Below, piece by piece: positions 45,343-52,871 of a stretch of DNA of 64,000 nt. How positions within the stretch are numbered: position 1 is the first letter of the stretch; each line of letters starts with the position of its first letter. The notes under the pieces are model-generated. The model had not been told where the DNA came from. It made no database searches and worked only from the letters and a program-made list of their open reading frames with translations. Location of the stretch: the NCBI GenBank assembly GCA_964476625.1, contig CAYZBJ010000007.1, forward strand, positions 1 through 64,000. Direction: 5' to 3'. Position numbers and translations under genes: made by a program. The stretch is from JAMLIN01 sp964476625. GTDB lineage: Bacteria > Pseudomonadota > Gammaproteobacteria > Burkholderiales > Burkholderiaceae_E.

Positions 45343-46109
45343 GCCTGGGCGACGAAAGCAGCGGCGCAGCGACTGCCGTCGAAGGCCTGATCCTCACCAT
45401 CTCCGGCCTGCTGCACGGCGTGGCCCATGTCGCCGTCGGGGCGAGTTCGCCGATCCCGGGCGCCGGCGCCCTGCTCGCCCGCGCGCTGGCCGAACAGCGC
45501 GGGGAAGCCGCTGTGAGGCTGTCGATTCTGGGGTCGAGGCGGCACAACAGTTTCACCAACGGCGGGGTCGAGATCTTCGACCTGATCGGCCAGGGGCGGA
45601 TCGGCGCCTTCTTCCTCGGTGGCGGCCAGATCGACGGTGAGGCGAACATCAATCTCGTCGGCACCGGCGACTACCCGCAGACCTCGGTGCGCTGGCCCGG
45701 TTCCTTCGGCTCCGCGTACCTGTACCACCTCGTGCCCCGGGTGATCCTGTTTCGCGAAGAGCATACCCGGCGGGTGATGGTGCCGCGGGTCGACTTCGTG
45801 TCCGCCGCTGGCCCGCGCGACGACAAGGCCTATCGCCCAGGAGGGCCGCACGCCCTGCTGACCCGGCTGTGCCTGTTCGATTTCGAGCGGACGAAACGCC
45901 GCTTCCGGCTGCGCAGCGTGCATCCGGGCCACAGCATCGAGGAAGTGCGCGACGAAACCGGCTTCGAGTTCGACTGCCCCGCCGACGTGCCGACGACCCC
46001 GATGCCCGACGCCGCGACCCTGGCGCTGATCCGCGACCGGGTCCGCGAGGAAATCGGCGAGACCTACCCGAAGTTCGCCGCCGGCCTGCTGCCCGCCGCG
46101 CTGGCCTGA
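45339..46109 (+). CDS. CoA-transferase-like enzyme, subunit B (catalytic Glu apparently missing)
   Basis: This 256-residue beta subunit is coupled to subunit A by an ATGA overlap. The fold marks are FFLGGGQIDGEANINLVGTGDY and SVHPGHSIEEVRDETGFEF. Where glutaconate CoA-transferase has its catalytic glutamate in an IIVESG segment, this protein reads VRLSILGSRRHN, so the usual acyl-Glu intermediate looks impossible. The ring-cleaving hydrolase IpdB also lacks it. The enzyme may therefore be a hydrolase or lyase-type relative rather than a transferase. The alignment was made from memory. Confidence 0.8.
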   Translation: MSLGDESSGAATAVEGLILTISGLLHGVAHVAVGASSPIPGAGALLARALAEQRGEAAVRLSILGSRRHNSFTNGGVEIFDLIGQGRIGAFFLGGGQIDGEANINLVGTGDYPQTSVRWPGSFGSAYLYHLVPRVILFREEHTRRVMVPRVDFVSAAGPRDDKAYRPGGPHALLTRLCLFDFERTKRRFRLRSVHPGHSIEEVRDETGFEFDCPADVPTTPMPDAATLALIRDRVREEIGETYPKFAAGLLPAALA

Positions 46110-46168
46110 GGTTCGCACCACCGGCCTGGTGATTCCAGCACAGGGCCGGATGAAGTCGACCAATGAGA

Positions 46169-46200
46169 AAGGGGTTGGGTGATTACTCACCCAACCCCTT
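46169..46200. terminator. Hairpin terminator between the CoA-transferase genes and tRNA-Asn
   Basis: A perfect 14-bp stem (46169-46182 with 46187-46200) with a 4-nt loop lies 60 nt after the subunit B stop and just past the 3' end of the tRNA. On the minus strand it is followed by TTTCTC, so it best ends the tRNA transcript. It would also stop the plus-strand operon. Confidence 0.8.
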
Positions 46201-46208
46201 GATATATC

Positions 46209-46284
46209 TGGCTCCCCGACCAGGGCTCGAACCTGGGACCTGCGGATTAACAGTCCGTCGCTCTACCAACTGAGCTATCGGGGA
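46209..46284 (-). tRNA. tRNA-Asn (anticodon GTT)
   Basis: The minus strand gives a 76-nt class I tRNA. The acceptor stem is TCCCCGA/TCGGGGA with discriminator G and an encoded CCA. The D-arm is TAGCTCAGTTGGTAGAGC, the anticodon loop CTGTTAA gives GTT, and the T-arm has GGTTCGAGCCC. It reads AAC/AAU asparagine codons. Confidence 0.95.
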
Positions 46285-46713
46285 ATAGCCCGCTATCATA
46301 GCGTTCGGCGGGAGGGGCCGCAAGCTGGCAGCGATTTTTCAGCCACTCAGATTCCGCTTGCGGCCAGTGTAGATAGACAAGGTCTCCTGGACCCTGCCGA
46401 CGCCCTATGCGCACTGGCTCGAGCGACGAAGCGCGCCTGGGCGTAGTCCTCGACATCCCAGTCGGACAGGCCATTGCCCCGCTGGTTGTCGCGAAGGCGA
46501 TCCGGGTGCCATCGGCGGAGCGGCAAAAAAAGCGATGACTTTGCCTCCTTGCGCGCCTGCTTGCCAGGCTTGTGAAGGCTGCGCCGACGACGACGGCACA
46601 ACAGCGGTCGACAGGGCCTTGATCGGCTCGGAGCCGCGTTCATGTGGACCCGCCCCGTTTCATGAGATAGTGCGCTCCTTTGCAGCCAGTCGGACGACCG
46701 ACGCGCAACGCCA
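46285..46713. other. Intergenic stretch without a recognisable gene
   Basis: Several short frames cross this region on both strands, but none has family similarity, a ribosome site or convincing coding character. It includes the region upstream of tRNA-Asn and of the small membrane protein gene, and so presumably both promoters. There is no repeat or transposase fragment that can be named. Confidence 0.45.
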
Positions 46714-46986
46714 ATGAACAAGACCACTCGAAACCGCATCCTCCTCTCGGTCCCGATCGTGGCGGCCGCTGCCGTGTTCATCTTCGCCAGCCTGCCCGTC
46801 AAGGACTGGTCGGTCGGCCTCGGTGTGGCGATGGTCTGCGCCATGTGCCTGCTGGGACTGCACGCGATCTGGACCCGTTCGCCCGCCCTGATGGAAGAAG
46901 AAGCAGAGGCCAGGCGACAGGAAGCGAAGCCCTTCTCGCGGCGCCAGCCCGGGGACCGGAGGGCTCGCTGGAGCATCTTTCGCTGA
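46714..46986 (+). CDS. Hypothetical two-helix membrane protein
   Basis: This 90-residue protein has two predicted transmembrane helices (about 10-27 and 34-54) and a charged, Arg/Glu-rich cytoplasmic tail. No family is recognised. The composition of a short N-terminal basic stretch, two helices and an amphipathic tail is what real small membrane proteins look like. There is no clear Shine-Dalgarno, however, and the frame lies in a poorly structured region. It is convergent with the dihaem cytochrome gene, 10 nt apart. Confidence 0.5.
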   Translation: MNKTTRNRILLSVPIVAAAAVFIFASLPVKDWSVGLGVAMVCAMCLLGLHAIWTRSPALMEEEAEARRQEAKPFSRRQPGDRRARWSIFR

Positions 46987-46996
46987 CCCTGCGCGG

Positions 46997-48217
46997 CTAG
47001 AGGGAGCGAAGATACTGGGCGAGGTCGGAGACCTGTTCGTTCGTGAGCCCGAGCGAGCGCCTCATGTTGTAGGTCTCGACCACGGCTTCCAGGGTCGGGG
47101 CCGAGCCATCGTGGAAATACGGTGGGTGCTGCCATACGCCCTTGAGTGGCGAGGTCCGATACATCTTCGTGGCCGAGCGCGACGCATAGCTCGGTGATTC
47201 CGGTTCGGCCATCGAATCCGATGCCGGGTGCAGGGTCGTGTTCGCGTCGGTAAAGAGCGCTCCGCTGTGGCAGCTCGCGCACTGCCCTGCTCCTTCGAAG
47301 AGCAGCTTGCCGCGGCTGGCGGCAGCCGCGTCGAAACTGCCGGCCGGTGGCGGTGGCGCGGAGATGGACAACTGGTAGGCCTGCAGGGCGGGCAGCTTGC
47401 TCGTGATCAGGTCTTCGGTGCCATGGGTGATGTCGAGGTCCAGGCGGGGGTCGACCATCGTGCCGAGCCCGCCCATCTGCACGATGCCGACGTAGCGGTT
47501 CCAGTAGGCGAGCTCTTCGCCGTCCCCGGTGAACGTGACGCTGTGGATGCCGTCGAGCCCGTAGGCCGGCGGGATGACGACCGGCTTGTTCAGGCCATCG
47601 ACGTTGTGCCGCGGGTCGTACATGCCGGCACCCCAGGAATTGAACTGCGCCTTCGCGGCGGCGTCCACGGCCGGCGACAGCGCGATGATGGCGCCCGGGT
47701 TCAGGTCCCGGTTCGGCCAGCCATCGAGGCGCATGCCGATGCCGGGCGCGAAGGAATCATCCACCGTGGCGTGGCATAACGCGCAGGTGATGCCCACCCG
47801 CGTGAGCGTGTCGACCCCGTCGACGGATTCGACCGTGCCCTTGACCCCGACGACCGCGTCGAGCTTCAGCAGGGCGATCGTGGTCGCAGGGCTGCCGAGG
47901 TCGATGCTGCCGTCCTGGATTCCCGCCACCACGGCGGCGGGCAACGCGTGTGAATCGACCTTCAGGCCGACCGACAAGGCCGTCAGCGGATCGACCGCGG
48001 CACTGATCACTTCGTGCATCCGCAGTGTGTCGGTCCATTGCGCTTCATCGCCGAAGGTGTCGTAGCGGAACACCTGCTGGCCCTCCTCGACAAGAAGGGC
48101 CTGGTCGGCCGCATGGTCGCCCGAGGAACCGCCACAGGCGGCCAGCGTTGCCGCCAGCATGGCGATTGCCGGATATGCGGTAACACCGCGCCGCATCACG
48201 CGTGAACTCCGGATCAT
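46997..48217 (-). CDS. Dihaem c-type cytochrome lipoprotein (peroxidase-like C-terminus)
   Basis: This 406-residue exported cytochrome has a lipoprotein signal (LAATLAACGG, lipid-modified Cys28) and two haem c sites, CALCH at 145-149 and CASCH at 313-317. The end of the protein, YRTSPLKGVWQHPPYFHDGS, resembles cytochrome c peroxidase/MauG/RoxA-type dihaem proteins. An enzymatic or electron-transfer role in the periplasm is therefore likely. The ATG at 48217 has GGGAG upstream. It is the last gene of the sigma factor-ferritin-cytochrome operon. The exact reaction is unknown. Confidence 0.85.
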   Translation of the reverse strand: MIRSSRVMRRGVTAYPAIAMLAATLAACGGSSGDHAADQALLVEEGQQVFRYDTFGDEAQWTDTLRMHEVISAAVDPLTALSVGLKVDSHALPAAVVAGIQDGSIDLGSPATTIALLKLDAVVGVKGTVESVDGVDTLTRVGITCALCHATVDDSFAPGIGMRLDGWPNRDLNPGAIIALSPAVDAAAKAQFNSWGAGMYDPRHNVDGLNKPVVIPPAYGLDGIHSVTFTGDGEELAYWNRYVGIVQMGGLGTMVDPRLDLDITHGTEDLITSKLPALQAYQLSISAPPPPAGSFDAAAASRGKLLFEGAGQCASCHSGALFTDANTTLHPASDSMAEPESPSYASRSATKMYRTSPLKGVWQHPPYFHDGSAPTLEAVVETYNMRRSLGLTNEQVSDLAQYLRSL

Positions 48218-48261
48218 GTTCCACTCCCTTGGGTCGGTAGCGCGGCGCCGATCGGCGCCGG

Positions 48262-48675
48262 TCAATCAGCGAGCCGGCAGTCCTTGCCTGGCCGGGTTGC
48301 CTCGCGCAGCCAGGTGATCAGCGCCGCGCGGTCGGCCGCGCCAGGTACACCCGTATAGGTCATGTAGGTCTTCGGGACCGTGTGCATCGGGTCCTGCAGG
48401 AAATGGTCGAGCGTCTGCTCGTTCCAGACGATGCCGCTTGCCTGCATCGCGGGCGAATAGCCGTCGTAGCCTGGCGCGGTGCCCGCCTTGCGGCCGAACA
48501 ACCCGCAGTGCTGCGGTCCGGTCCGGTTGGCGTCGATCGCATGGCAAGCCAGGCAGCGGCCATAGACCGCTTCGCCACGACGTAGCGTCGATTCGTCGGG
48601 CGCAGCGCAAGCCGCCGCGGCCAGCAGCAGGCTGGCCAGCCCCACGACGGCTGCGGGCAAGCGGCGGTGGCTCAT
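48262..48675 (-). CDS. Class I c-type cytochrome
   Basis: This 137-residue periplasmic electron carrier has a signal peptide (residues 8-24, AVVGLASLLLAAAACA) and one haem site, CLACH, at 41-45 with His45 as ligand. The GPQHCGLFGRKAG segment is typical of cytochrome c2-like folds. The probable axial methionine is Met105 in KTYMTYTGV. The start overlaps the end of the ferritin-like gene by 4 nt, so the two are coupled. It probably passes electrons between the ferritin-like protein, the dihaem protein and the respiratory chain. Confidence 0.9.
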   Translation of the reverse strand: MSHRRLPAAVVGLASLLLAAAACAAPDESTLRRGEAVYGRCLACHAIDANRTGPQHCGLFGRKAGTAPGYDGYSPAMQASGIVWNEQTLDHFLQDPMHTVPKTYMTYTGVPGAADRAALITWLREATRPGKDCRLAD

Positions 48676-49271
48676 GACACGAAGGCCGCAGGCACCGGGT
48701 TCTCGCCAAGCGCATGACGAAGCACGGCCCAGTGCATCGCCTCGTCGCCGAGGATGCTGGCCGCCACCCTGGCGAGATCGCGGTCGCCGAACAGTGGCAC
48801 CGCACCGAGATAGGCCGAAACGGCGCCCTTCTCCAGTCCGGCGGCGAAGCGCAGGACGTCGGTCTGGTTCTTCAGCTTGTCGACCGGAAAGCTGTACTTG
48901 TCCTTCGCCGACACCGGACGGCCGCCGAGCTTTTCGATCGTCGCCGCGAGCGCCGAAACATGCTCCTTGTGATGCCCCTGGAACTGGCCCGCGAGGGCGA
49001 GCACGTCTTTCTGGAGCAGGCCGCTCTCGGCACCCACCTGGTAGGCGGCGACCGCCTCGAGCTCGGCGCCCAGCGCGGTATTGAGGATGCGCACGTCGGC
49101 TTCGGGGTCGGTCGCCGCAGCGCCCGAACCGGTCCGGGGGCCGGCGGCGAGCGCCTCGCAGCCGCCCAACAGGGCGACCGCCCCGGCCGAAAGGACCCCG
49201 GCTCCGGTGACCAGCGCGCGCCGGCGCATGAGGATGCCGGTATCGGATGCGAAGAATGATGGGCTGAACAT
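48672..49271 (-). CDS. Tat-exported ferritin-like domain protein
   Basis: This 199-residue protein has a twin-arginine-type leader (MRRRALVTGAGVLS) with a possible lipobox LLGGC (Cys38), followed by a four-helix ferritin-like bundle. Candidate di-iron ligands are in GAELEAVAAY, HHKEHVSAL, LEKGAVSAY and GDEAMHWAVLRH, one or more per helix. It matches the extracytoplasmic Ferritin_2-type group, not bacterioferritin or Dps. It is placed after an ECF sigma gene and before two cytochrome c genes. A metal-dependent oxidoreductase or iron storage role outside the cytoplasm is inferred. Confidence 0.82.
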   Translation of the reverse strand: MFSPSFFASDTGILMRRRALVTGAGVLSAGAVALLGGCEALAAGPRTGSGAAATDPEADVRILNTALGAELEAVAAYQVGAESGLLQKDVLALAGQFQGHHKEHVSALAATIEKLGGRPVSAKDKYSFPVDKLKNQTDVLRFAAGLEKGAVSAYLGAVPLFGDRDLARVAASILGDEAMHWAVLRHALGENPVPAAFVS

Positions 49272-49359
49272 GGCAGGTTCCTTGTTTGGTGAGCAAGAGG
49301 AGAGGACGCGGGGACGCGGCCGGGTGGAACGGATGAGGAAAGAAGGGAAAGGATCGGGA

Positions 49360-50079
49360 TCAGTGCGAGCGGATGCGACCGGTTCGCGCCAGTTCGCCGA
49401 GCACATGGTTCACCACCGCATCGCAACGCGCGCCGGCGAACTGGAAGGCATCGGGTGCATGGGATTCGACCTGCTGGCCGATCAGGTCGCGCAGCATCGA
49501 GCGGGCGCGCAGGTAGCGCGTGCGGACGACGGCATCGCTGACCTGCAGGCATCGCGCCGCCTCGTCGACGCTGGCTTCCTCGACGGCCCGCAGGATGAAG
49601 ACGCTGCGGTAGATCGGCGGCAACTTCCCGATCGCCGACTGCAGGATGTCGCGGACTTCGCCCCGCTCGGCGGCGATGTCGGGCGCTTCGGACTCTGGAG
49701 CCAGGGACATCGGGTTCTCCGGTATTGGCTCGCCGTCCCGGGGTTCGAGTTCACCCCACTGGACGAGCCGGCCTTTGCGTCGCATGAGGTCCACGGCCGT
49801 GTTGAAGGTGATCCGTGCCAGCCATGTGCCCAATGCCGCATCGCCGCGGTAGGCATCGAGGTGCGAAAAGGCCCGCAGGTAGGATTCCTGCACGACGTCC
49901 TGTGCTTCGGCATCGTCCGTGACCACACCGCGCGCGGATCGAAACAGCAGCCGGTTGTGCTGGCGCATGATCGCCTCGAACGCCAGGGCATCGCCCGCGC
50001 GCGCCCGCAGCACCAGCGCCATGTCTTCGTCCATGTTGGCGTGGCGGGTCGCCGCACTGGCTGTCGATTGCTGGGGCAT
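49360..50079 (-). CDS. ECF-type RNA polymerase sigma factor
   Basis: This 239-residue sigma-70 family protein contains only regions 2 and 4. Region 2 has AEAQDVVQESYLRAFSHLD and ALGTWLARITFNTAVDLMRR. Region 4 has LPPIYRSVFILRAVEEASV followed by a helix-turn-helix. No anti-sigma gene is adjacent, and a roughly 40-residue tail after region 4 could take over regulation. It heads an operon with the ferritin-like protein and two cytochromes c. A TGTCACC-N16-CGTC motif upstream fits an ECF promoter, so it probably activates its own operon. Confidence 0.9.
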   Translation of the reverse strand: MPQQSTASAATRHANMDEDMALVLRARAGDALAFEAIMRQHNRLLFRSARGVVTDDAEAQDVVQESYLRAFSHLDAYRGDAALGTWLARITFNTAVDLMRRKGRLVQWGELEPRDGEPIPENPMSLAPESEAPDIAAERGEVRDILQSAIGKLPPIYRSVFILRAVEEASVDEAARCLQVSDAVVRTRYLRARSMLRDLIGQQVESHAPDAFQFAGARCDAVVNHVLGELARTGRIRSH

Positions 50080-50113
50080 CGTTCTTCTCGGGCAGGTTCT
50101 CGGGGCTATCTGC

Positions 50114-50146
50114 TCATTAGACGCGCCGGGTCCCAAAAAGGTGACA
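50114..50146 (-). promoter_or_regulatory. Candidate ECF sigma-dependent promoter of the redox operon
   Basis: On the minus strand TGTCACC (50146-50140) is followed by exactly 16 nt and CGTCTAATGA (50123-50114). The form TGTCAC-N16-CGTC is known from ECF-group promoters. Transcription would start about 30 nt before the sigma factor ATG. Confidence 0.6.
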
Positions 50147-50261
50147 GGCCCGGATCTCGATGCCCATGCCATCGACCCGCGGCGCGACCCCGTGCGGGCG
50201 GGTTTGCGGTATATCTTGGACATCCCCGCGTTCCCTACCAGGGCTGGAGGCCCCGCGAGCC

Positions 50262-51047
50262 ATGAAGATCCTGTTGCTGTCGGACCTGCACCTGTCCCTG
50301 CATCCGCTGGCCGCGCCGCCCACGGATGCCGACGTGGTGGTGCTCGCAGGCGATCTCGGCCGACCGCCCGCGGCGATCGACTGGGCCAGGCAGTTCGAGC
50401 AGCCGACCCTGTTCGTTGCCGGCAACCACGAGTTCTACGGTTCGGACCTGGTGTCCACCTATGCGCAATTGCGCGATGGCGCGCGCGATGCGCGGGTCCA
50501 GATACTCGAGCGCGATGAATGGGTGTACCAGGGCGTGCGCTTTCTCGGCTGCACCCTTTGGTCGGACCACCGCATCTACGCCGATGCGCAGGCGCGCGAG
50601 CGCGGCCTGACGATGGCCACCGAACTGGTGCGCGATTTCAGCCGGATCGGGCTCGTGCCGGACAGCGACGAGCGCCTGAGCCCGATGATTGCGCGACGGA
50701 TCTTCGACGAATCCGTCGCCTGGCTCGACGAGCGCTTTGCCGAACCCCACGAGGGGCCGACCGTGGTCATTACGCATTTCGCGCCGTCCCTGCAAAGCAT
50801 CCACCCGCGCTTTGCCGACTCGCCGATCAATGCCTGCTTCGTGAGCGACCTCGCGGCGCGGATCGAGCGCTGGCGGCCGACGCTCTGGCTGCACGGCCAT
50901 ACCCATGACAGCTTCGACTACCGGATCGGCGCGACCCGGGTGCTCGCCAATCCGCGCGGCTATGCGCCGGGCGGCGTGGTCGAGAACGCCTTGTTCGATC
51001 CGGCGTTCCACATCGAGATTCCTTCAATCCCTGGAGCCATGCCATGA
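50262..51047 (+). CDS. Calcineurin-like metallophosphoesterase
   Basis: This 261-residue phosphoesterase carries the five metal-binding blocks in order: DLHLS at residues 8-12, GDLG, GNHEF, VITHFAPS and GHTHDSFD. It is a small cytoplasmic type without signal peptide, resembling proteins that cleave phosphodiesters of unknown identity. The ATG at 50262 follows GGAGG at a slightly long distance. Its last codon overlaps the next gene's ATG by 4 nt, coupling it to the acetyltransferase-like protein. It faces the ECF sigma gene divergently. Confidence 0.9.
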   Translation: MKILLLSDLHLSLHPLAAPPTDADVVVLAGDLGRPPAAIDWARQFEQPTLFVAGNHEFYGSDLVSTYAQLRDGARDARVQILERDEWVYQGVRFLGCTLWSDHRIYADAQARERGLTMATELVRDFSRIGLVPDSDERLSPMIARRIFDESVAWLDERFAEPHEGPTVVITHFAPSLQSIHPRFADSPINACFVSDLAARIERWRPTLWLHGHTHDSFDYRIGATRVLANPRGYAPGGVVENALFDPAFHIEIPSIPGAMP

Positions 51048-51352
51048 ATGAAGCCACGGTCATCGACAACGCCAGCGAGTCCCGCTATGAACTTCGCGAC
51101 GGCGACCAGGTCGGCGGGGTACTGCGCTACGAGGACCGCGGTGGAGTCCGGGTCTTCACCCATACCGTGGTGCCGCCCGAGCATGAAGGCAAGGGCCATG
51201 GATCGAAGCTCGCGAAAGCCGGACTCGATGACACCCGCCGGCTCGGGATGAAGGTGGTCGCCCAGTGCGAATTCATCGATTCGTATATCACCCGGCATCC
51301 CGAATACGCCGACCTGCGCTCGACCGGCGACCGAGGCGACGCCAGCCGATGA
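51044..51352 (+). CDS. GNAT-like acetyltransferase, COG2388 (YjdJ) type
   Basis: This 102-residue minimal GNAT-fold protein shows the acetyl-CoA loop VVPPEHEGKGHGSKLAKAGL and the final CEFIDSYITRHPEYADL motif, where the conserved YIxRHPEY is diagnostic for this short family. It is coupled by ATGA to the metallophosphoesterase. Its 3' end overlaps the convergent PepSY gene by 65 nt. The acceptor is not known. Confidence 0.85.
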   Translation: MNEATVIDNASESRYELRDGDQVGGVLRYEDRGGVRVFTHTVVPPEHEGKGHGSKLAKAGLDDTRRLGMKVVAQCEFIDSYITRHPEYADLRSTGDRGDASR

Positions 51353-52862
51353 CGATGCCGGTCAGGCTGAGCGCGGCGCCGCCCAGGCTCAGGACGATGA
51401 GCAGCAGGTCCCACAACGGCCGACGCTCGAGCAGGTAGAGCCAGTCCCAGCTGTGGAGCATCGCGAACAGCCAGCGGCTCGCGCGACGGCCGCTGTCGAG
51501 GCGCCCGAGCACCGCGCCGGTACGCGGATCGACATGCACCCAGCTCGCACCCGGATCATCGAAGACCACCCGCAGGACGGGTAGCGGCTTGTCGCGACCG
51601 CCGGTCATCGTGTGGGGCTCGCGGGCGTAGTAGTAGAGGTCATGGGCGACGAGGCGCTCGATGCGCACGACGGGATCGGGCAGCAGCCGTGCGGCCGCGG
51701 CCGCGACCGCTTCGGGGCTGAGCTCGACCGCCTGCCCCGTGCGAGCATCGAGGGGCAGCCCAGGTCCCCCCGCGCCGTTGGCGAGCACGAGGGTCCGCCC
51801 AAGCGCGCGAACCCAGCGAAGCTCGCGAACCCCGTCTCCGCTCGCCGCCAGCAGGACCGATGGCGCTGCTTCGTCGGCGGAGATCCGCAAGGGACCGCCA
51901 TGCATCGCGTCGATTCGCAGGGAGGCCGCCCCGGTGTCGAAGATCCGCCAGGGATTCATCGACATCAGGCCGCTGAAGATCCAGGTAATCGTCACCAGCG
52001 CGAACAGCAGGCCGCTGACATGGTGCCAGCGCATCATCCGCGATCGGTACGGCGTGCGCCTGCCACTGCGATAGGCCTGCCGGAAGCGCCAGCGCAGGAC
52101 CCCGACGACGGCGCCGGTCAGCGCGACGGCGATTCCGACGATGGACAGCCAGTTGACGATCTGCGCCCAGTAGCGGTCGACAGGGCCGCCGCGAAACGGG
52201 TACAGCCAGTGGATCCACGCACCGGCATAGTTCCACAGGCGCTCGGCCCGCGGGGCATCGCGCACGACCTCACCGGTACGGCCGGACACATAGAGCCGGG
52301 TCGATGCGGCGTCGGCGAGCTGCACCCGATGCAGCGGCCGATGGGCGTCGAGATTGCGCGAATGGGTGAAGGCATCCTCGTCCACCGTGCCGAGATACAC
52401 CAGCCCGGTCGATGCGCCCGCATGTGCTGCATGGGCAGCGTAGACCGCCGCGCTCGCCAGTGCCCGGGCGCTATCGACGGCGTCGAGCACCGCTCCGCCG
52501 AGGGCGTCGATCACTACCGTGCCCTGCCCTGGCGGGCGGCGGCCATGGTCGCCGTGGCCTGCGGAAGCAACGGCGGCCGGCGTCGCCAGGTACACCGCCC
52601 GGCCGCCGCTCGATGCTGCCAGCCGCAGGTCGGCCAGCGGCCCATCGATCCCCGCCGCATCGAGGGCCTGTCGCGGGCCGAGCAGCCCGTCGGTCGGCGC
52701 CAGCACCGGCAGGTGCTCCAGCCGCTCGGCCTCGGTGAGCTTCGGGTACCCGACATACATCATGACGACGCCCGAGACGAACCACATCGCGAAGAACAGG
52801 CAGGCGACGATCCCCAGCCATCGATGGACGAAGTACAGCCAGCGCCGGGCATGGGTTCGCAT
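51288..52862 (-). CDS. PepSY domain membrane protein (iron-regulated membrane protein type)
   Basis: This 524-residue inner-membrane protein has an N-terminal helix (RWLGIVACLFFAMWFVSG), a PepSY-type extracytoplasmic region, internal helices around 235-260 and 285-310, and a final helix before the C-terminus. Histidines near the helices (for example FVHRWLG and WHHVSGLL) match the PepSY_TM family, some of which reduce siderophore-bound iron or are induced by iron lack. It starts 9 nt after the TonB receptor stop with AGGAGA upstream. A role in metal uptake is inferred from this pairing. Confidence 0.88.
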   Translation of the reverse strand: MRTHARRWLYFVHRWLGIVACLFFAMWFVSGVVMMYVGYPKLTEAERLEHLPVLAPTDGLLGPRQALDAAGIDGPLADLRLAASSGGRAVYLATPAAVASAGHGDHGRRPPGQGTVVIDALGGAVLDAVDSARALASAAVYAAHAAHAGASTGLVYLGTVDEDAFTHSRNLDAHRPLHRVQLADAASTRLYVSGRTGEVVRDAPRAERLWNYAGAWIHWLYPFRGGPVDRYWAQIVNWLSIVGIAVALTGAVVGVLRWRFRQAYRSGRRTPYRSRMMRWHHVSGLLFALVTITWIFSGLMSMNPWRIFDTGAASLRIDAMHGGPLRISADEAAPSVLLAASGDGVRELRWVRALGRTLVLANGAGGPGLPLDARTGQAVELSPEAVAAAAARLLPDPVVRIERLVAHDLYYYAREPHTMTGGRDKPLPVLRVVFDDPGASWVHVDPRTGAVLGRLDSGRRASRWLFAMLHSWDWLYLLERRPLWDLLLIVLSLGGAALSLTGIVIGWRRLGRRSSAGRRIRDAG

Positions 52863-52871
52863 CGGCGTCTC

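Noticed and set aside
46285..46713. Remnant of a transposase or toxin gene
   Set aside because: Short frames on both strands show no recognisable family pattern, and there are no terminal repeats.
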